Origin: Enterovirga aerilata
Lineage (GTDB): Bacteria > Pseudomonadota > Alphaproteobacteria > Rhizobiales > Beijerinckiaceae
NCBI RefSeq assembly: GCF_013044135.1
Contig: NZ_JABEPP010000002.1
Span: 248,001 to 312,000, forward strand
Direction of reading: 5' to 3'
Length of the DNA stretch: 64,000 nt
Both the position numbers and the translations under genes were made by a program. Under the pieces are notes generated by a model, which ran no database searches, had not been told where the DNA came from, and saw only the letters and a program-made list of their open reading frames with translations. Of the stretch, positions 19,401 to 29,103 are shown one piece after another. Position 1 is the stretch's first letter. The number at the start of each line of letters is the position of its first letter.

Positions 19401-20255
19401 TCAGTCCGCTGCCCTCGCCTCCATGCAGGTCCGCCCCCCCGCATCTTCGGTCCAGCACCGGATCGAGCCGTCCGCCTGCCGCCGACCGAGCACCCGGAAC
19501 GTCGTCGGGCAGAACATCGGCGAGAGGCCGCGGTACTCGAAGACCTTCGGCGTCGCCCCGCCCAGCATCGCTGCGAGGTTGAACAGCAGTGTCGCCTGCA
19601 GCGGGCCGTGGACGATCAGGCCCGGATAGCCCTCCACCTGCGTCACGTAGGGCTCGTCGTAATGGATCCGGTGGCCGTTGAAGGTCATGGCCGAGTACCG
19701 GAAAAGCAGGGTCGGCGTGGCCTCGATCTCCCAGACGAGGTCGGCCTCCGCCGGCCCGGCGTCGGCCGTCGCGGGTGCAGCCTGGCCCCCTGCGGAGTGC
19801 GGCGGCGGATCGCGGTAGACAATGTCGTGCCGCTCCGTGATGACGATCCCGTCCCCGCCCGCATAGCCGTGGCGCACCGTCACGAAGCAGAGCGCGCCGG
19901 AGCGGCCCTCCTTGAGCGTGACATCCTCGATTGCCGAGGCGCGGATCACGGTCTCGCCCACCTTGAGCGGCGCCTTGGTCTCGATCCGGCCGCCCGCCCA
20001 CATGCGGCGCGGGAGGGGGACCGGCGGCAGGAAGCCGCCCCGGGCCGGATGACCGTCCGGGCCGAGCTGGTCCTGCGGCGCGATCGGCGGCGTCAGGCAC
20101 CAGTGCAGGGCGAGCGGGGCATCGCCCTCGGGCACGGGCGCGAGATGCGGCGCCAGCGTCGCCCGGTACTCGGCGACGAGCCTTGGCGTCACGACGTCCT
20201 CGGCGGTCTCGGTCCGCCCGACCCAGGCGCGGAGGTGGTCGATATCGAGGGCCAT
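19401..20255 (-). CDS. MaoC / FAS1-like hot-dog acyl-CoA hydratase (mesaconyl-C4-CoA hydratase-like)
   Basis: Double hot-dog hydratase of 284 residues. The N-terminal half is the FAS1-like dehydratase domain ('PRRMWAGGRIETKAPLKVGE'); the C-terminal half carries the hydratase motif 'FNGHRIHYDEPYV' with 'YPGLIVHGPLQ', matching the catalytic His/Asp of R-hydratases. This layout is that of HTD2-like and mesaconyl-C4-CoA-hydratase proteins. The ATG 'MALDIDHLRAW' is used, 13 codons into the longest frame, and begins 11 bp after the dehydrogenase stop. It likely hydrates the enoyl-CoA made by the upstream dehydrogenase. Confidence 0.87.
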   Translation of the reverse strand: MALDIDHLRAWVGRTETAEDVVTPRLVAEYRATLAPHLAPVPEGDAPLALHWCLTPPIAPQDQLGPDGHPARGGFLPPVPLPRRMWAGGRIETKAPLKVGETVIRASAIEDVTLKEGRSGALCFVTVRHGYAGGDGIVITERHDIVYRDPPPHSAGGQAAPATADAGPAEADLVWEIEATPTLLFRYSAMTFNGHRIHYDEPYVTQVEGYPGLIVHGPLQATLLFNLAAMLGGATPKVFEYRGLSPMFCPTTFRVLGRRQADGSIRCWTEDAGGRTCMEARAAD

Positions 20256-20265
20256 CGGCTCCGTT

Positions 20266-21438
20266 TCAGTACGAGCGGGGAAGGCCGAGCACATGCTCGG
20301 CGAGATAGGCCAGGATCAGGTTCGTCGAGATCGGCGCCACCTGATAGAGCCGCGTTTCACGGAACTTGCGCTCGACATCGTATTCCTCGGCGAAGCCGAA
20401 GCCGCCATGCGTCTGAATCGCGGCGTTCGCGGCCTCGAAGGAGGCGTCGGCGGCCAGCATCTTGGCCATGTTCGCCTCCGCGCCCGGGTTCTGCCCGGCT
20501 TCGTAGAGGCGCAGGGCCTCGCGCACCATCAGCTCGGCCGCCCGCATGTTGGCGTAGGCCTTCGCGATGGGGAACTGGATGCCCTGGTTCTGGCCGATCG
20601 GCCGGCCGAACACGACGCGCTCGCGCGCATAGCCGACCGCCTTCTCGATGAACCACTTCGCATCGCCCACGCATTCGGCCGCGATCAGGATGCGCTCGGC
20701 GTTCATGCCCGACAGGATGTAGCGGAAGCCGCGGCCTTCCTCCCCGATCAGGTTCTCGGCCGGCACCCACAGGTCGTCGAAGAACACCTCCGTCGTGGCG
20801 TGGTTCATCATGGTCCGGATGGGCCGGATGGTGAGCCCGCGGCCGCGCGCCTCCCGCATGTCGACGAGGAGGACGGAGAGCCCGTCCGTCCGCTTGGCCA
20901 CCTGGTCGAGCGGAGTGGTCCGCGCGAGGAGGAGCATCAGGTCGGAATGCTCCGCCCGGCTCGTCCAGATCTTCTGGCCGTTGACGACGTAATGGTCGCC
21001 GTCGCGGCGGGCCACCGTCTTCAGCGACGACGTGTCGGTCCCGCTCGTCGGCTCGGTCACGCCGAAGGCCTGCAGCCGGAGCCGGCCGGCCGCGATCTCC
21101 GGCAGGTACTTCCGCTTCTGCTCCTCGGAGCCGTGGCGCAGGACCGTGCCCATCGTGTACATCTGGGCATGGCAGGCGCCGCCGTTGCAGCCGGCCCGCT
21201 GAACCTCCTCGAGGATCGCGGCTGCGGCCGAGAGCGGCAGGCCCGAACCGCCATATTCCTCGGGGATGAGGACGGCGAGGTATCCGTCCTGCGTCAGCGC
21301 GTCGACGAATTCGGCCGGATAGGCCATCTCGCGGTCGAGCGCCCGCCAGTATTCGCCGGGGAAGCGCTCGCAGAGCTTGCGCACCGCCTCGCGGATTTCC
21401 GGATAGTTTCCGTCCTCGTGCATCCTGTTCTCGTTCAT
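20266..21438 (-). CDS. Acyl-CoA dehydrogenase
   Basis: FAD-dependent acyl-CoA dehydrogenase of 390 residues, oxidising an acyl-CoA to the 2-enoyl-CoA. Flavin and substrate motifs include 'QAFGVTEPTSGTDTSSL', 'NGQKIWTS' and 'QTHGGFGFAEEYDVER'. The common C-terminal catalytic Glu position reads 'RLYQVAPIS' (Gln after Tyr), but Glu248 in 'GMNAERILIA' matches the place used by isovaleryl-CoA dehydrogenase, so the enzyme is probably active with that base. The ATG overlaps the ligase stop (ATGA); a second ATG 5 codons on has an 'ACAGG' site and is possible. It is the second gene of the operon. Confidence 0.93.
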   Translation of the reverse strand: MNENRMHEDGNYPEIREAVRKLCERFPGEYWRALDREMAYPAEFVDALTQDGYLAVLIPEEYGGSGLPLSAAAAILEEVQRAGCNGGACHAQMYTMGTVLRHGSEEQKRKYLPEIAAGRLRLQAFGVTEPTSGTDTSSLKTVARRDGDHYVVNGQKIWTSRAEHSDLMLLLARTTPLDQVAKRTDGLSVLLVDMREARGRGLTIRPIRTMMNHATTEVFFDDLWVPAENLIGEEGRGFRYILSGMNAERILIAAECVGDAKWFIEKAVGYARERVVFGRPIGQNQGIQFPIAKAYANMRAAELMVREALRLYEAGQNPGAEANMAKMLAADASFEAANAAIQTHGGFGFAEEYDVERKFRETRLYQVAPISTNLILAYLAEHVLGLPRSY

Positions 21439-22979
21439 CCAGCCGGGCGACCTGAGGCGGCGGCGAGGCGCTTGCGCTGCACCTTGCCGTTCGGCGTCCG
21501 TGGGAGCGCCTCGACGATCCGGTACTCGCGCGGCTGCTTGTAGGGCGCGAGCCGGCCGGCGCAATGGGAATCGAGCTCGGTCTTGCTCGGGTTCGTGCCC
21601 GGCTCCGGCACGATGAAGGCCGCGATCACCCGGATGTCGTCGCGGACCGCGATCTCGGCAACCGCGACCTCGTGGACGGCCGGGTGCTGGATCAGCACGC
21701 TTTCCACCTCGCCCGGGGACACGCGGTAGCCGAACGCGTTCATCACGTCGTCCGCCCGGCCGTGGAACCACAGATAGCCGTCGTCGTCGAACTCGGCGAG
21801 ATCGCCGCCGACGAACCACTCGCCCCTGAAGATGGCCGCCTCCTCCTCCGGCCGGTTCCAGTAGCCGAGCATCAGGCCGGGATCCGAACGGTGAACCGCG
21901 AGCAGCCCCGTCTCGCCCGCCGGAAGCGGCGCCGGATCGCCCTCGACCGGCAGGATGGCGACATGCCGCCCGGGCTGGGGCTTCCCAGGCGAGCCAGGCT
22001 TCACCGGGACGGTCGGACCGGAGGAGATATAGGTCGAGATCTCGCTCATCCCGAGCGCCTCGTAGAGCGGCTTGCCCGTCGCCTCCTGCCATTCCTCGAG
22101 CAGGGTGGCGGAGAGCGCCTCGCCCGCCGTGACGCCGTGGCGAAGGCTCGATAGGTCTTGCCGGCCGAGATCGGCGTATTTCAGAAGCTGGCGGAAGACG
22201 CTCGGGACCGCCGCGAAGAGCGTCGCGCGCTGCGTCTCGATCAGGCGCGGCCAGACGCCCGGATCGCGTGGGCCGTTATAGAGGACCGCCGTCGCGCCGC
22301 GCGCCCAAGGATCCATGATCCCGACCCCGAGCGTGTAGGTCCAGTTCATCGTCCCGGCATGGAGGACGATGTCGCCTTCGGTCAGCCCCAGCCAATGATC
22401 ATGCATCGGCCGCCGCCCCCAGATCGCGCGATGGGCGTGGAGGACGCCCTTGGGTCGGCTAGTCGTCCCGGAGGTGTAGATCAGGTAGGCGGGATCCGCT
22501 GCCGCGGTGTCCGCATAGTCCGGGAGCGGTTCGGTCCGCAGCATGCGGGCGATGTCGTCCGGGCGCAGGACCACCCGGCCGGCGGCGTGGTCCGGCTCGA
22601 CCGCCTGCCCGGCCCCGAGCGCGACGGCCGCGGCCCCCGAGTCCTCCATCAGGAACGACGCCTCCGCCGGCGTGAGCTGCGGCGAAGACGGCATCGCGAT
22701 GAGCCCCGCCGCCAGCGCGGCGAAATAGACCAGGAGATAGGCCGGCTCGTTGCCCATCCGGATCATGACCCGCGACCCGGGTGCGAGCCCGAGATCGAGC
22801 AACCCCGCCGCGAGCGACCGGACCGAACGATCGATCTCCGCGAAGCTGTAGCGTGTCTCGCGTCCTCCTTCGCCGACGAGGATCAGGGCCGGCTTTTCGC
22901 CCCTCCGGGCCGTGTTTCCGGCCAGGAGGTGGCGCGCTGCGTTGAAGCGCTCGGGGGGAGGATCGGGCTGGTTCGGCAC
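21435..22979 (-). CDS. AMP-dependent acyl-CoA synthetase/ligase
   Basis: ANL-superfamily ligase of 514 residues that adenylates a carboxylic acid and transfers it to CoA. All core motifs are intact: P-loop 'YLIYTSGTTSRPKGVLHAHR', 'YEALGMSEISTYIS', the hinge Asp in 'GDLAEFDDDGYLWFHGRADD' and the C-terminal lysine in 'TPNGKVQRKRL'. Overall wording is nearest to the benzoate-CoA/medium-chain ligase group, but the substrate is unassigned. GTG start. It is the first gene of the operon ligase-dehydrogenase-hydratase-CoA-transferase, with overlaps or gaps of 11 bp or less, so the set very likely degrades one unidentified acid. No regulator adjoins the operon. Confidence 0.92.
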   Translation of the reverse strand: MPNQPDPPPERFNAARHLLAGNTARRGEKPALILVGEGGRETRYSFAEIDRSVRSLAAGLLDLGLAPGSRVMIRMGNEPAYLLVYFAALAAGLIAMPSSPQLTPAEASFLMEDSGAAAVALGAGQAVEPDHAAGRVVLRPDDIARMLRTEPLPDYADTAAADPAYLIYTSGTTSRPKGVLHAHRAIWGRRPMHDHWLGLTEGDIVLHAGTMNWTYTLGVGIMDPWARGATAVLYNGPRDPGVWPRLIETQRATLFAAVPSVFRQLLKYADLGRQDLSSLRHGVTAGEALSATLLEEWQEATGKPLYEALGMSEISTYISSGPTVPVKPGSPGKPQPGRHVAILPVEGDPAPLPAGETGLLAVHRSDPGLMLGYWNRPEEEAAIFRGEWFVGGDLAEFDDDGYLWFHGRADDVMNAFGYRVSPGEVESVLIQHPAVHEVAVAEIAVRDDIRVIAAFIVPEPGTNPSKTELDSHCAGRLAPYKQPREYRIVEALPRTPNGKVQRKRLAAASGRPAG

Positions 22980-23033
22980 GCTCGGGCTCGGGGCTCCGAG
23001 CCGCCTATCACCGCGGGCCGCTGGACGGAATGG

Positions 23034-23098
23034 CCTTGATCCCCGGAACGCCGGATCCGATGATCGGGCGATCCCGTCATCCTTTGATCCTGGTTCCG
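23034..23098. repeat. Palindromic GATCC-type intergenic element, copy A
   Basis: Between the acyl-CoA ligase start and thrS. It holds several overlapping inverted repeats built from GATCC/GGATC units: 'GATCCCCGG' AACG 'CCGGATC', and 'GATGATCGGG' with 'CCCGTCATC'. Its reverse complement shares about 21 of 25 positions with the element at 52213-52254 (GATCC-GGC-T-CCGGG-ATCA-GG). Probably a REP-like chromosomal repeat; copy number elsewhere in the genome is not visible. Confidence 0.4.
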
Positions 23099-23186
23099 CG
23101 TCGAAGCTTGTGCTCCCGGGCGGATTGGGTCAGGACGAGCCGCCCCGTGCGAGCTTCGCGCGGCCGGCCGAAACCAACTTAGCCCG

Positions 23187-25139
23187 ATGATCAACCTCAG
23201 CTTTCCCGACGGCGCCCGCCGTGAGTTCCCGGACGGCGCCACCGGTGCAGATGTCGCCGCGGCAATCTCGAAGTCGCTCGCCAAGCGCGCCTATGCCGTC
23301 AAGGTGGACGGGACGGTGCGCGATCTTTACGCGCCTGTTCCGGACGGCGCGACGATCGAGATCCTCACCCGCGAGGCGCCGGAAGCGCTGGAGCTCATCC
23401 GGCACGACGCCGCGCACGTGATGGCGGAAGCCGTGCAGGAGCTCTACCCCGGCACCCAGGTCACGATCGGGCCGGTGATCGAGAACGGATTCTACTACGA
23501 TTTCGCGCGCGACGAGCCCTTCCATCCGGAAGACCTGGAGCGGATCGAGGCAAAGATGCGGGAGATCATCGCCCGCAACGAGCCGATCACCTGCGAGGTC
23601 TGGTCGCGCGATCAAGCGAAGGCATTTTTCTCCGAAAAGGGAGAGACTTACAAGCTCGAGCTCATCGACGCCATAAAGTCGGACGAGCCGCTCAAGATCT
23701 ACAAGCAGGGCAAGTGGCTCGATCTCTGCCGCGGCCCGCACGGGGCGTCCACCGGCGGCATCGGCAACGGCTTCAAGCTGCTCAAGCTCGCAGGCGCCTA
23801 TTGGCGCGGCGACAGCAACAATCCGATGCTCCAGCGCATCTACGGCACGGCATGGGCGAGCGAGGCCGACCTCAAGGCCTATCTCCACCAGCTCGAGGAG
23901 GCGGAGCGGCGCGACCATCGCCGGCTCGGGCGCGAGATGGATCTCTTCCACTTCCAGGAGGAAGGGCCGGGGGTCGTGTTCTGGCACCCGAAGGGCTGGA
24001 CCCTCTTCCAGAACCTCGTCTCGTATATGCGCCGGCGCCTGGGCAAATTAGGCTATCAGGAGGTGAACGCCCCCCAGCTCCTCGACACGTCGCTATGGGA
24101 GATGTCCGGGCATTGGGGCTGGTACCGCGAAGCCATGTTCATGGCGATGTCCGCCGGGGAGGAGACCGAGGACAAGCGCGTCTTCGCACTCAAGCCGATG
24201 AACTGCCCCGGCCACGTGCAGATCTTCAAGCAAGGTGTGAAATCATACCGAGATCTGCCTGTACGTTATGCAGAATTCGGGGCTGTTCACCGCTACGAGC
24301 CGTCCGGCGCGCTGCACGGGCTGATGCGGGTGCGCGGCTTCACGCAGGATGACGCGCACATCTTCTGCACGGACGCGCAGATGGCCGAGGAGTGCCTGAA
24401 GATCAACGACCTGATCCTCTCGACCTATGCCGATTTCGGCTTCGAGGAGATCGTGGTGAAGCTCTCGACCCGGCCCGAAAAGCGCGTCGGCTCCGACGAG
24501 CTCTGGGATCGGGCCGAGGCGGTCATGACCGAGGTGCTGGAGCGGATCGAGCGCGAGTCCGGCGGACGGGTGAAGACCGAGATCAATCCGGGCGAGGGTG
24601 CCTTCTACGGGCCCAAGTTCGAGTACGTGCTGCGCGACGCCATCGGCCGGGACTGGCAGTGCGGCACGACGCAGGTCGACTTCAACCTGCCGGAGCGCTT
24701 CGGCGCGTCCTACATCTCGCCCGAAGGCGAGAAGAGGCGGCCGGTGATGATCCACCGGGCGATCTGCGGGTCGATGGAGCGCTTCACCGGGATCCTCATC
24801 GAGCATTTCGCCGGCCATTTCCCGCTCTGGCTCGCGCCGCTGCAGGTGGTGGTCGCGAACATCACCTCCGAGGCGGAGGCCTATGCGCAGGAGGTGGTTC
24901 AGGCTGCCCAGCGGCTGGGGCTCAGGGCCGAAGCCGACATCCGCAACGAGAAGATCAACTACAAGGTGCGCGAACACTCGCTGTCCAAGGTTCCTGTGAT
25001 CCTGGTCGTCGGCAAGCGCGAGGTCGAGGAGCGACGGGTCTCGATCCGGCGCCTTGGATCCAAGGATCAGGTGACCGCAAGCCTGGACGAGGCGCTCACG
25101 GAACTCGCCAAGGAGGCGACCCCGCCCGATCTGCGCTGA
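23187..25139 (+). CDS. thrS: Threonyl-tRNA synthetase
   Basis: Class II aminoacyl-tRNA synthetase charging tRNA-Thr, 650 residues, full length. Domains in order are TGS (residues 1-62), the editing/SAD domain with '[20 protein letters not shown]', the catalytic core with the zinc-ligand motif '[11 protein letters not shown]', motif 2 near '[17 protein letters not shown]', motif 3 near '[12 protein letters not shown]', and a C-terminal anticodon-binding domain ('VIVVGKRE'-type end, here '[17 protein letters not shown]'). ATG start. Two short internal stretches, notably 24231-24280, use codons foreign to the rest of the gene although the protein is conserved; see findings. Confidence 0.97.
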   Translation: MINLSFPDGARREFPDGATGADVAAAISKSLAKRAYAVKVDGTVRDLYAPVPDGATIEILTREAPEALELIRHDAAHVMAEAVQELYPGTQVTIGPVIENGFYYDFARDEPFHPEDLERIEAKMREIIARNEPITCEVWSRDQAKAFFSEKGETYKLELIDAIKSDEPLKIYKQGKWLDLCRGPHGASTGGIGNGFKLLKLAGAYWRGDSNNPMLQRIYGTAWASEADLKAYLHQLEEAERRDHRRLGREMDLFHFQEEGPGVVFWHPKGWTLFQNLVSYMRRRLGKLGYQEVNAPQLLDTSLWEMSGHWGWYREAMFMAMSAGEETEDKRVFALKPMNCPGHVQIFKQGVKSYRDLPVRYAEFGAVHRYEPSGALHGLMRVRGFTQDDAHIFCTDAQMAEECLKINDLILSTYADFGFEEIVVKLSTRPEKRVGSDELWDRAEAVMTEVLERIERESGGRVKTEINPGEGAFYGPKFEYVLRDAIGRDWQCGTTQVDFNLPERFGASYISPEGEKRRPVMIHRAICGSMERFTGILIEHFAGHFPLWLAPLQVVVANITSEAEAYAQEVVQAAQRLGLRAEADIRNEKINYKVREHSLSKVPVILVVGKREVEERRVSIRRLGSKDQVTASLDEALTELAKEATPPDLR

Positions 25140-25142
25140 GGC

Positions 25143-26324
25143 TCAGGATCGCCGGTCTCGGAAGCTCCACCAAAGGAGAGCCGAGGACAGGAGGACCGCG
25201 ATGGCGAGCGCCGTCGCGGTCTGCATGGCGATCTCCGGTCCGAACCGGTCGATGATCCAGGCGAAGGCCGTCGGCGAGAGCGCGGACAGGTAGAAGCTAG
25301 GTGCGAGCAGCCGGCCGGAGATCGTGCCGTAGCTTGCCGGGTCGAAGAGGACGAGCGGCTGGGTGCCGCGGGTGATCGTCACGAGCCCGAATCCCGCGCC
25401 GTACAGGAATGCGAAGGCGAGGCCCGCGGCGGGCGACACGCCGGCGAACAGCCCTGCGACGAAGCCGAGCGGGATGATCGCGGTCGCGAGCACGCCCAGG
25501 GCGAGCGGGCTCAGGCGCGAGCCGGTGGCGATCTCGCAGAGACGAGCCAGCGATTGCCCGATCCCGCGAAGACTGGAGGCCCACACGGCTGCGGACAAGC
25601 CCATCCCAAGGCCGTGGAGAAGCGCGATCATATGCGCAGAGAGGGCCGAGTTGAGGATCGCCCCGAGGGTGATCGAGAGGGCGAACAACCCGGCCGCCAG
25701 CGCCTTCTCCCGCGGCGTCGTTGCAAGCGGTCGCGGGGAGGCGCGGTGCGAGGTCGCTTGCCCGGCCGTGAACCGGCCGGCCGGGATCGCGAGGTGGAGA
25801 GGCACGGTCGCGAGCGCGATCGCGGCGTAGCAGACGAGCGCCCCCCGCCAGCCGAAGAGATCGGCCAGACGCGCGCCGACGGGCCATAGCGCCGTGGAAG
25901 CCAGCCCGCCCAGGAGGGTGATCTGCGAGATGGGGCGGCGGGCCTGCGGGCCCGCGAGCCGCACGAGGGTTGCGAAGGCGGCATCGTAGAGCGACATCCG
26001 CATCGCGACCCCGAGCAGGAGCCAGGCGGCGTAGAACACGACGAGATTGGTTGCGGCCGCGAGCAGCAGGCAGGAGGCCGCCATCAGCACCGAACCTGCG
26101 GTCATCACGGTTCGGCCGCCATGACGGTCGATCGCCCGGCCCACCGCGGGCGATGCCATGCCCATGGTGACGAGCGCGGCCGAAAAGCCGCCATAGACGA
26201 TCGCGCCGGACCAGCCGGTCTCGTTTCCGATCCGCTCGCCGAAGATCGCCACGAGATAATACGAGACGCCCCAGCACAGGAGCTGGGAGAAGCCGAGCCG
26301 CCAGACGAGCCCGCGCGTGACCAT
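25143..26324 (-). CDS. MFS transporter
   Basis: Major-facilitator protein of about 393 residues with twelve hydrophobic segments. Between helices 2 and 3 it shows 'GRAIDRHGGRTVM', a version of the MFS loop motif G-x-x-x-D-R-x-G-R. The N-terminus 'RLGFSQLLCWGVSYYLVAIFGE' resembles the OFA/monocarboxylate-like and 'arabinose-efflux' permease groups. The ATG overlaps the stop of the GNAT gene (TGATG), so the two are co-translated. It ends 3 bp from the convergent thrS. Export of a compound acetylated by the GNAT enzyme is a reasonable guess, not shown. Confidence 0.87.
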   Translation of the reverse strand: MVTRGLVWRLGFSQLLCWGVSYYLVAIFGERIGNETGWSGAIVYGGFSAALVTMGMASPAVGRAIDRHGGRTVMTAGSVLMAASCLLLAAATNLVVFYAAWLLLGVAMRMSLYDAAFATLVRLAGPQARRPISQITLLGGLASTALWPVGARLADLFGWRGALVCYAAIALATVPLHLAIPAGRFTAGQATSHRASPRPLATTPREKALAAGLFALSITLGAILNSALSAHMIALLHGLGMGLSAAVWASSLRGIGQSLARLCEIATGSRLSPLALGVLATAIIPLGFVAGLFAGVSPAAGLAFAFLYGAGFGLVTITRGTQPLVLFDPASYGTISGRLLAPSFYLSALSPTAFAWIIDRFGPEIAMQTATALAIAVLLSSALLWWSFRDRRS

Positions 26325-26857
26325 CAGGCGGCGGGGGCGAGATCGCTCGGTATTTCGGCTCCAGGTCCGAGAGGACGCTGCATGAGGACGGTGTCCAGCC
26401 ATCGGCCGTGCTTCCAGCCGACCGAGCGCAGCACGCCCACATGCGTGAAGCCCGCGGCCTTGTGCAGCCGGATCGAGGACAAGTTCCCGGAATCGCCGAT
26501 GACCGCAATCATCTGCCGGAAGCCCCGGACGGAGGCCGAGAGCAGAAGTGCGCCCAGGAGCTCGCGCCCGATGCCCTGGCCTTGCCGAGCAGGCGCGACA
26601 TAGACCGAATTCTCGACGGTACTCCGGTAGGCCGGTCTCGCCCGGTACGGCCCCGCATAGGCATAGCCCGCGACGCGCCCATCCCGTTCTGCGACCAGGT
26701 ACGGGTAGCCGCCCTCCAGCAGCGCGGCCCGCCGGCGCCCCATCTCGGCCGCACCGGGCGCCTCCAGCTCGAACGAGGCGGTGCCCGTCAGCACGGCATG
26801 CCCATAGATGCTGGCGATCTGCGGAACGTCATCCGGCTCGCAGGGGCGAATGAGCAC
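26324..26857 (-). CDS. GNAT N-acetyltransferase, phosphinothricin-acetyltransferase-like
   Basis: GCN5-family acetyltransferase of 177 residues. The acetyl-CoA site reads 'VYVAPARQGQGIGRELLGALL' (Q/R-x-x-G-x-G/A motif A). 'IRPCEPDDVPQIASIYGHAV' and 'GTASFELEAPG' near the N-terminus, and 'IRLHKAAGFTHVGVLRSVGWKHGRW' at the end, follow the Pat/Bar (phosphinothricin or methionine-derivative) branch. The GTG start is chosen for its strong 'CGGAGGACC' site. It lies upstream of and overlaps the MFS gene, and diverges from a LysR regulator that probably controls both. Confidence 0.88.
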   Translation of the reverse strand: MLIRPCEPDDVPQIASIYGHAVLTGTASFELEAPGAAEMGRRRAALLEGGYPYLVAERDGRVAGYAYAGPYRARPAYRSTVENSVYVAPARQGQGIGRELLGALLLSASVRGFRQMIAVIGDSGNLSSIRLHKAAGFTHVGVLRSVGWKHGRWLDTVLMQRPLGPGAEIPSDLAPAA

Positions 26858-26866
26858 GCTGGTCCT

Positions 26867-26880
26867 CCGTCGTACGACGG
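26867..26880. promoter_or_regulatory. Perfect 14-bp palindrome in the GNAT/LysR divergent promoter
   Basis: CCGTCGTACGACGG is a perfect dyad between the divergent starts, and its left end overlaps the Shine-Dalgarno of the acetyltransferase. A second, looser dyad CTTATG...CATAAG (26914-26938) covers the LysR start. Candidate operator for the LysR protein or an autoregulatory site; binding is inferred from position. Confidence 0.45.
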
Positions 26881-26915
26881 CGTTGTGGCATACCGGCCTT
26901 CGGCGGCGTAGGCTT

Positions 26916-27833
26916 ATGACCCTGATGCGCGACATAAGTGGAGACTTGGGGAGCCTGGATTTCCCCTCGCTTGAAACTCTTGCCGAGGTGGTCGAGCTCG
27001 GGAGCTTCACGGCCGCCGCAAGGCGGCGGGGAGTGAGCCAGCCCGCGGTGAGCATGCAGGTCAGGCAGCTCGAGCGACGGCTGGGGGTGCGCCTGCTGGA
27101 ACGCCTCGGCCGCGGCGTCACGCCGACGGCGGCAGGTCAGGAGCTTCTCGTCCATTTCCGCGCGGCCAAGGCCGAGCTGAGCCGGGGCCTAGCGGCCGTC
27201 GCGTCGCACCAGAGCGGCGGCGCGGGCCGGGTTCGTATTGGCACCGGCGCGACGGCCTGCATCTACCTTCTCCCGCCGCTGCTCCGGGCCCTGAGACGAG
27301 CCATGCCCGGGCTCTCGATCGTGGTGCAGACCGGGAACACCGCGGACATTCTCAGGTTGATCGGCGAGAACGCGCTCGACGTGGGTCTCCTCACGCTGCC
27401 GGCCGGCGGCAGGGCATTCTCGGTCGAACCCGTGTGCCGGGACCCTCTCCTTCTGGTCGAGGCGGCGGATGCCCCCGTCCTGCCGTCCCCCCCGCCCGCG
27501 ATCCTCGCACGCGAACCGCTGGTCCTCTACGAACCGGGCGGCAACACGCGCGGCATCGTCGATGCGTGGTTTGCCGCAGCAAGCCTCTCGCCGAGGCCGC
27601 TGATGCAGCTCGGCAGCGTCGAGGCGATCAAGGAGCTCGTCGGGGCCGGACTCGGCTGCTCCATCCTGCCCGCGCCAGCCCTGACACGGCCCGCTGCCGA
27701 GACGCGGCTGCGCAGCCGACCGCTCGTTCCACCGCTCGAACGCTCGCTGGGCATCGTCCTGCGGCGCGACAAGATCCTCGACCGCGGCTTGCGCGAGGCG
27801 GTCCAGGCGCTGCGCCTTCTGCGCGCTCAATGA
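26916..27833 (+). CDS. LysR-family transcriptional regulator
   Basis: LysR-type regulator of about 305 residues. The winged helix-turn-helix is explicit: 'LETLAEVVELGSFTAAARRRGVSQPAVSMQVRQLERRLG' region, followed by 'LLERLGRGVTPTAAGQELL'. The co-inducer-binding domain starts near residue 90 ('RVRIGTGATACIYLLPPLL'). The start could also be the ATG three codons later. It diverges from the GNAT-MFS pair across 58 bp containing a perfect palindrome, the classic arrangement for a LysR activator and its target. The inducer is unknown. Confidence 0.92.
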   Translation: MTLMRDISGDLGSLDFPSLETLAEVVELGSFTAAARRRGVSQPAVSMQVRQLERRLGVRLLERLGRGVTPTAAGQELLVHFRAAKAELSRGLAAVASHQSGGAGRVRIGTGATACIYLLPPLLRALRRAMPGLSIVVQTGNTADILRLIGENALDVGLLTLPAGGRAFSVEPVCRDPLLLVEAADAPVLPSPPPAILAREPLVLYEPGGNTRGIVDAWFAAASLSPRPLMQLGSVEAIKELVGAGLGCSILPAPALTRPAAETRLRSRPLVPPLERSLGIVLRRDKILDRGLREAVQALRLLRAQ

Positions 27834-27835
27834 AA

Positions 27836-27861
27836 AAGGGACGGCCACAGGGCCGTCCCTT
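27836..27861 (-). terminator. Strong intrinsic terminator between convergent lysR and takP-like genes
   Basis: Perfect 11-bp arms AAGGGACGGCC / GGCCGTCCCTT with an ACAG loop. On the minus strand it is followed by a T-run (TTTTT), so it chiefly ends the binding-protein transcript; on the plus strand no T-run follows. Confidence 0.75.
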
Positions 27862-27885
27862 CATCTGCCTCGTCCTGCCGGGCGC

Positions 27886-28986
<1,101 letters not shown>

Positions 28987-29062
28987 CTAGGAGTTGACGA
29001 ATGGCAAGGCCGGCCCGCTTAGAGTCGGCCGGCCGGTTCAGGCGAAGTGAGCTTCGTCTGGC

Positions 29063-29084
29063 GCCCCTCTAGCATGAGAGGGGC
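29063..29084 (-). terminator. Hairpin downstream of opgH
   Basis: Arms GCCCCTCT / AGAGGGGC around a 6-nt loop, 20 bp after the opgH stop. No T-run follows on the minus strand, so it is a weak terminator or an mRNA 3'-end stabiliser. Confidence 0.35.
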
Positions 29085-29103
29085 AGATCGGAACTATCGA
29101 TCA

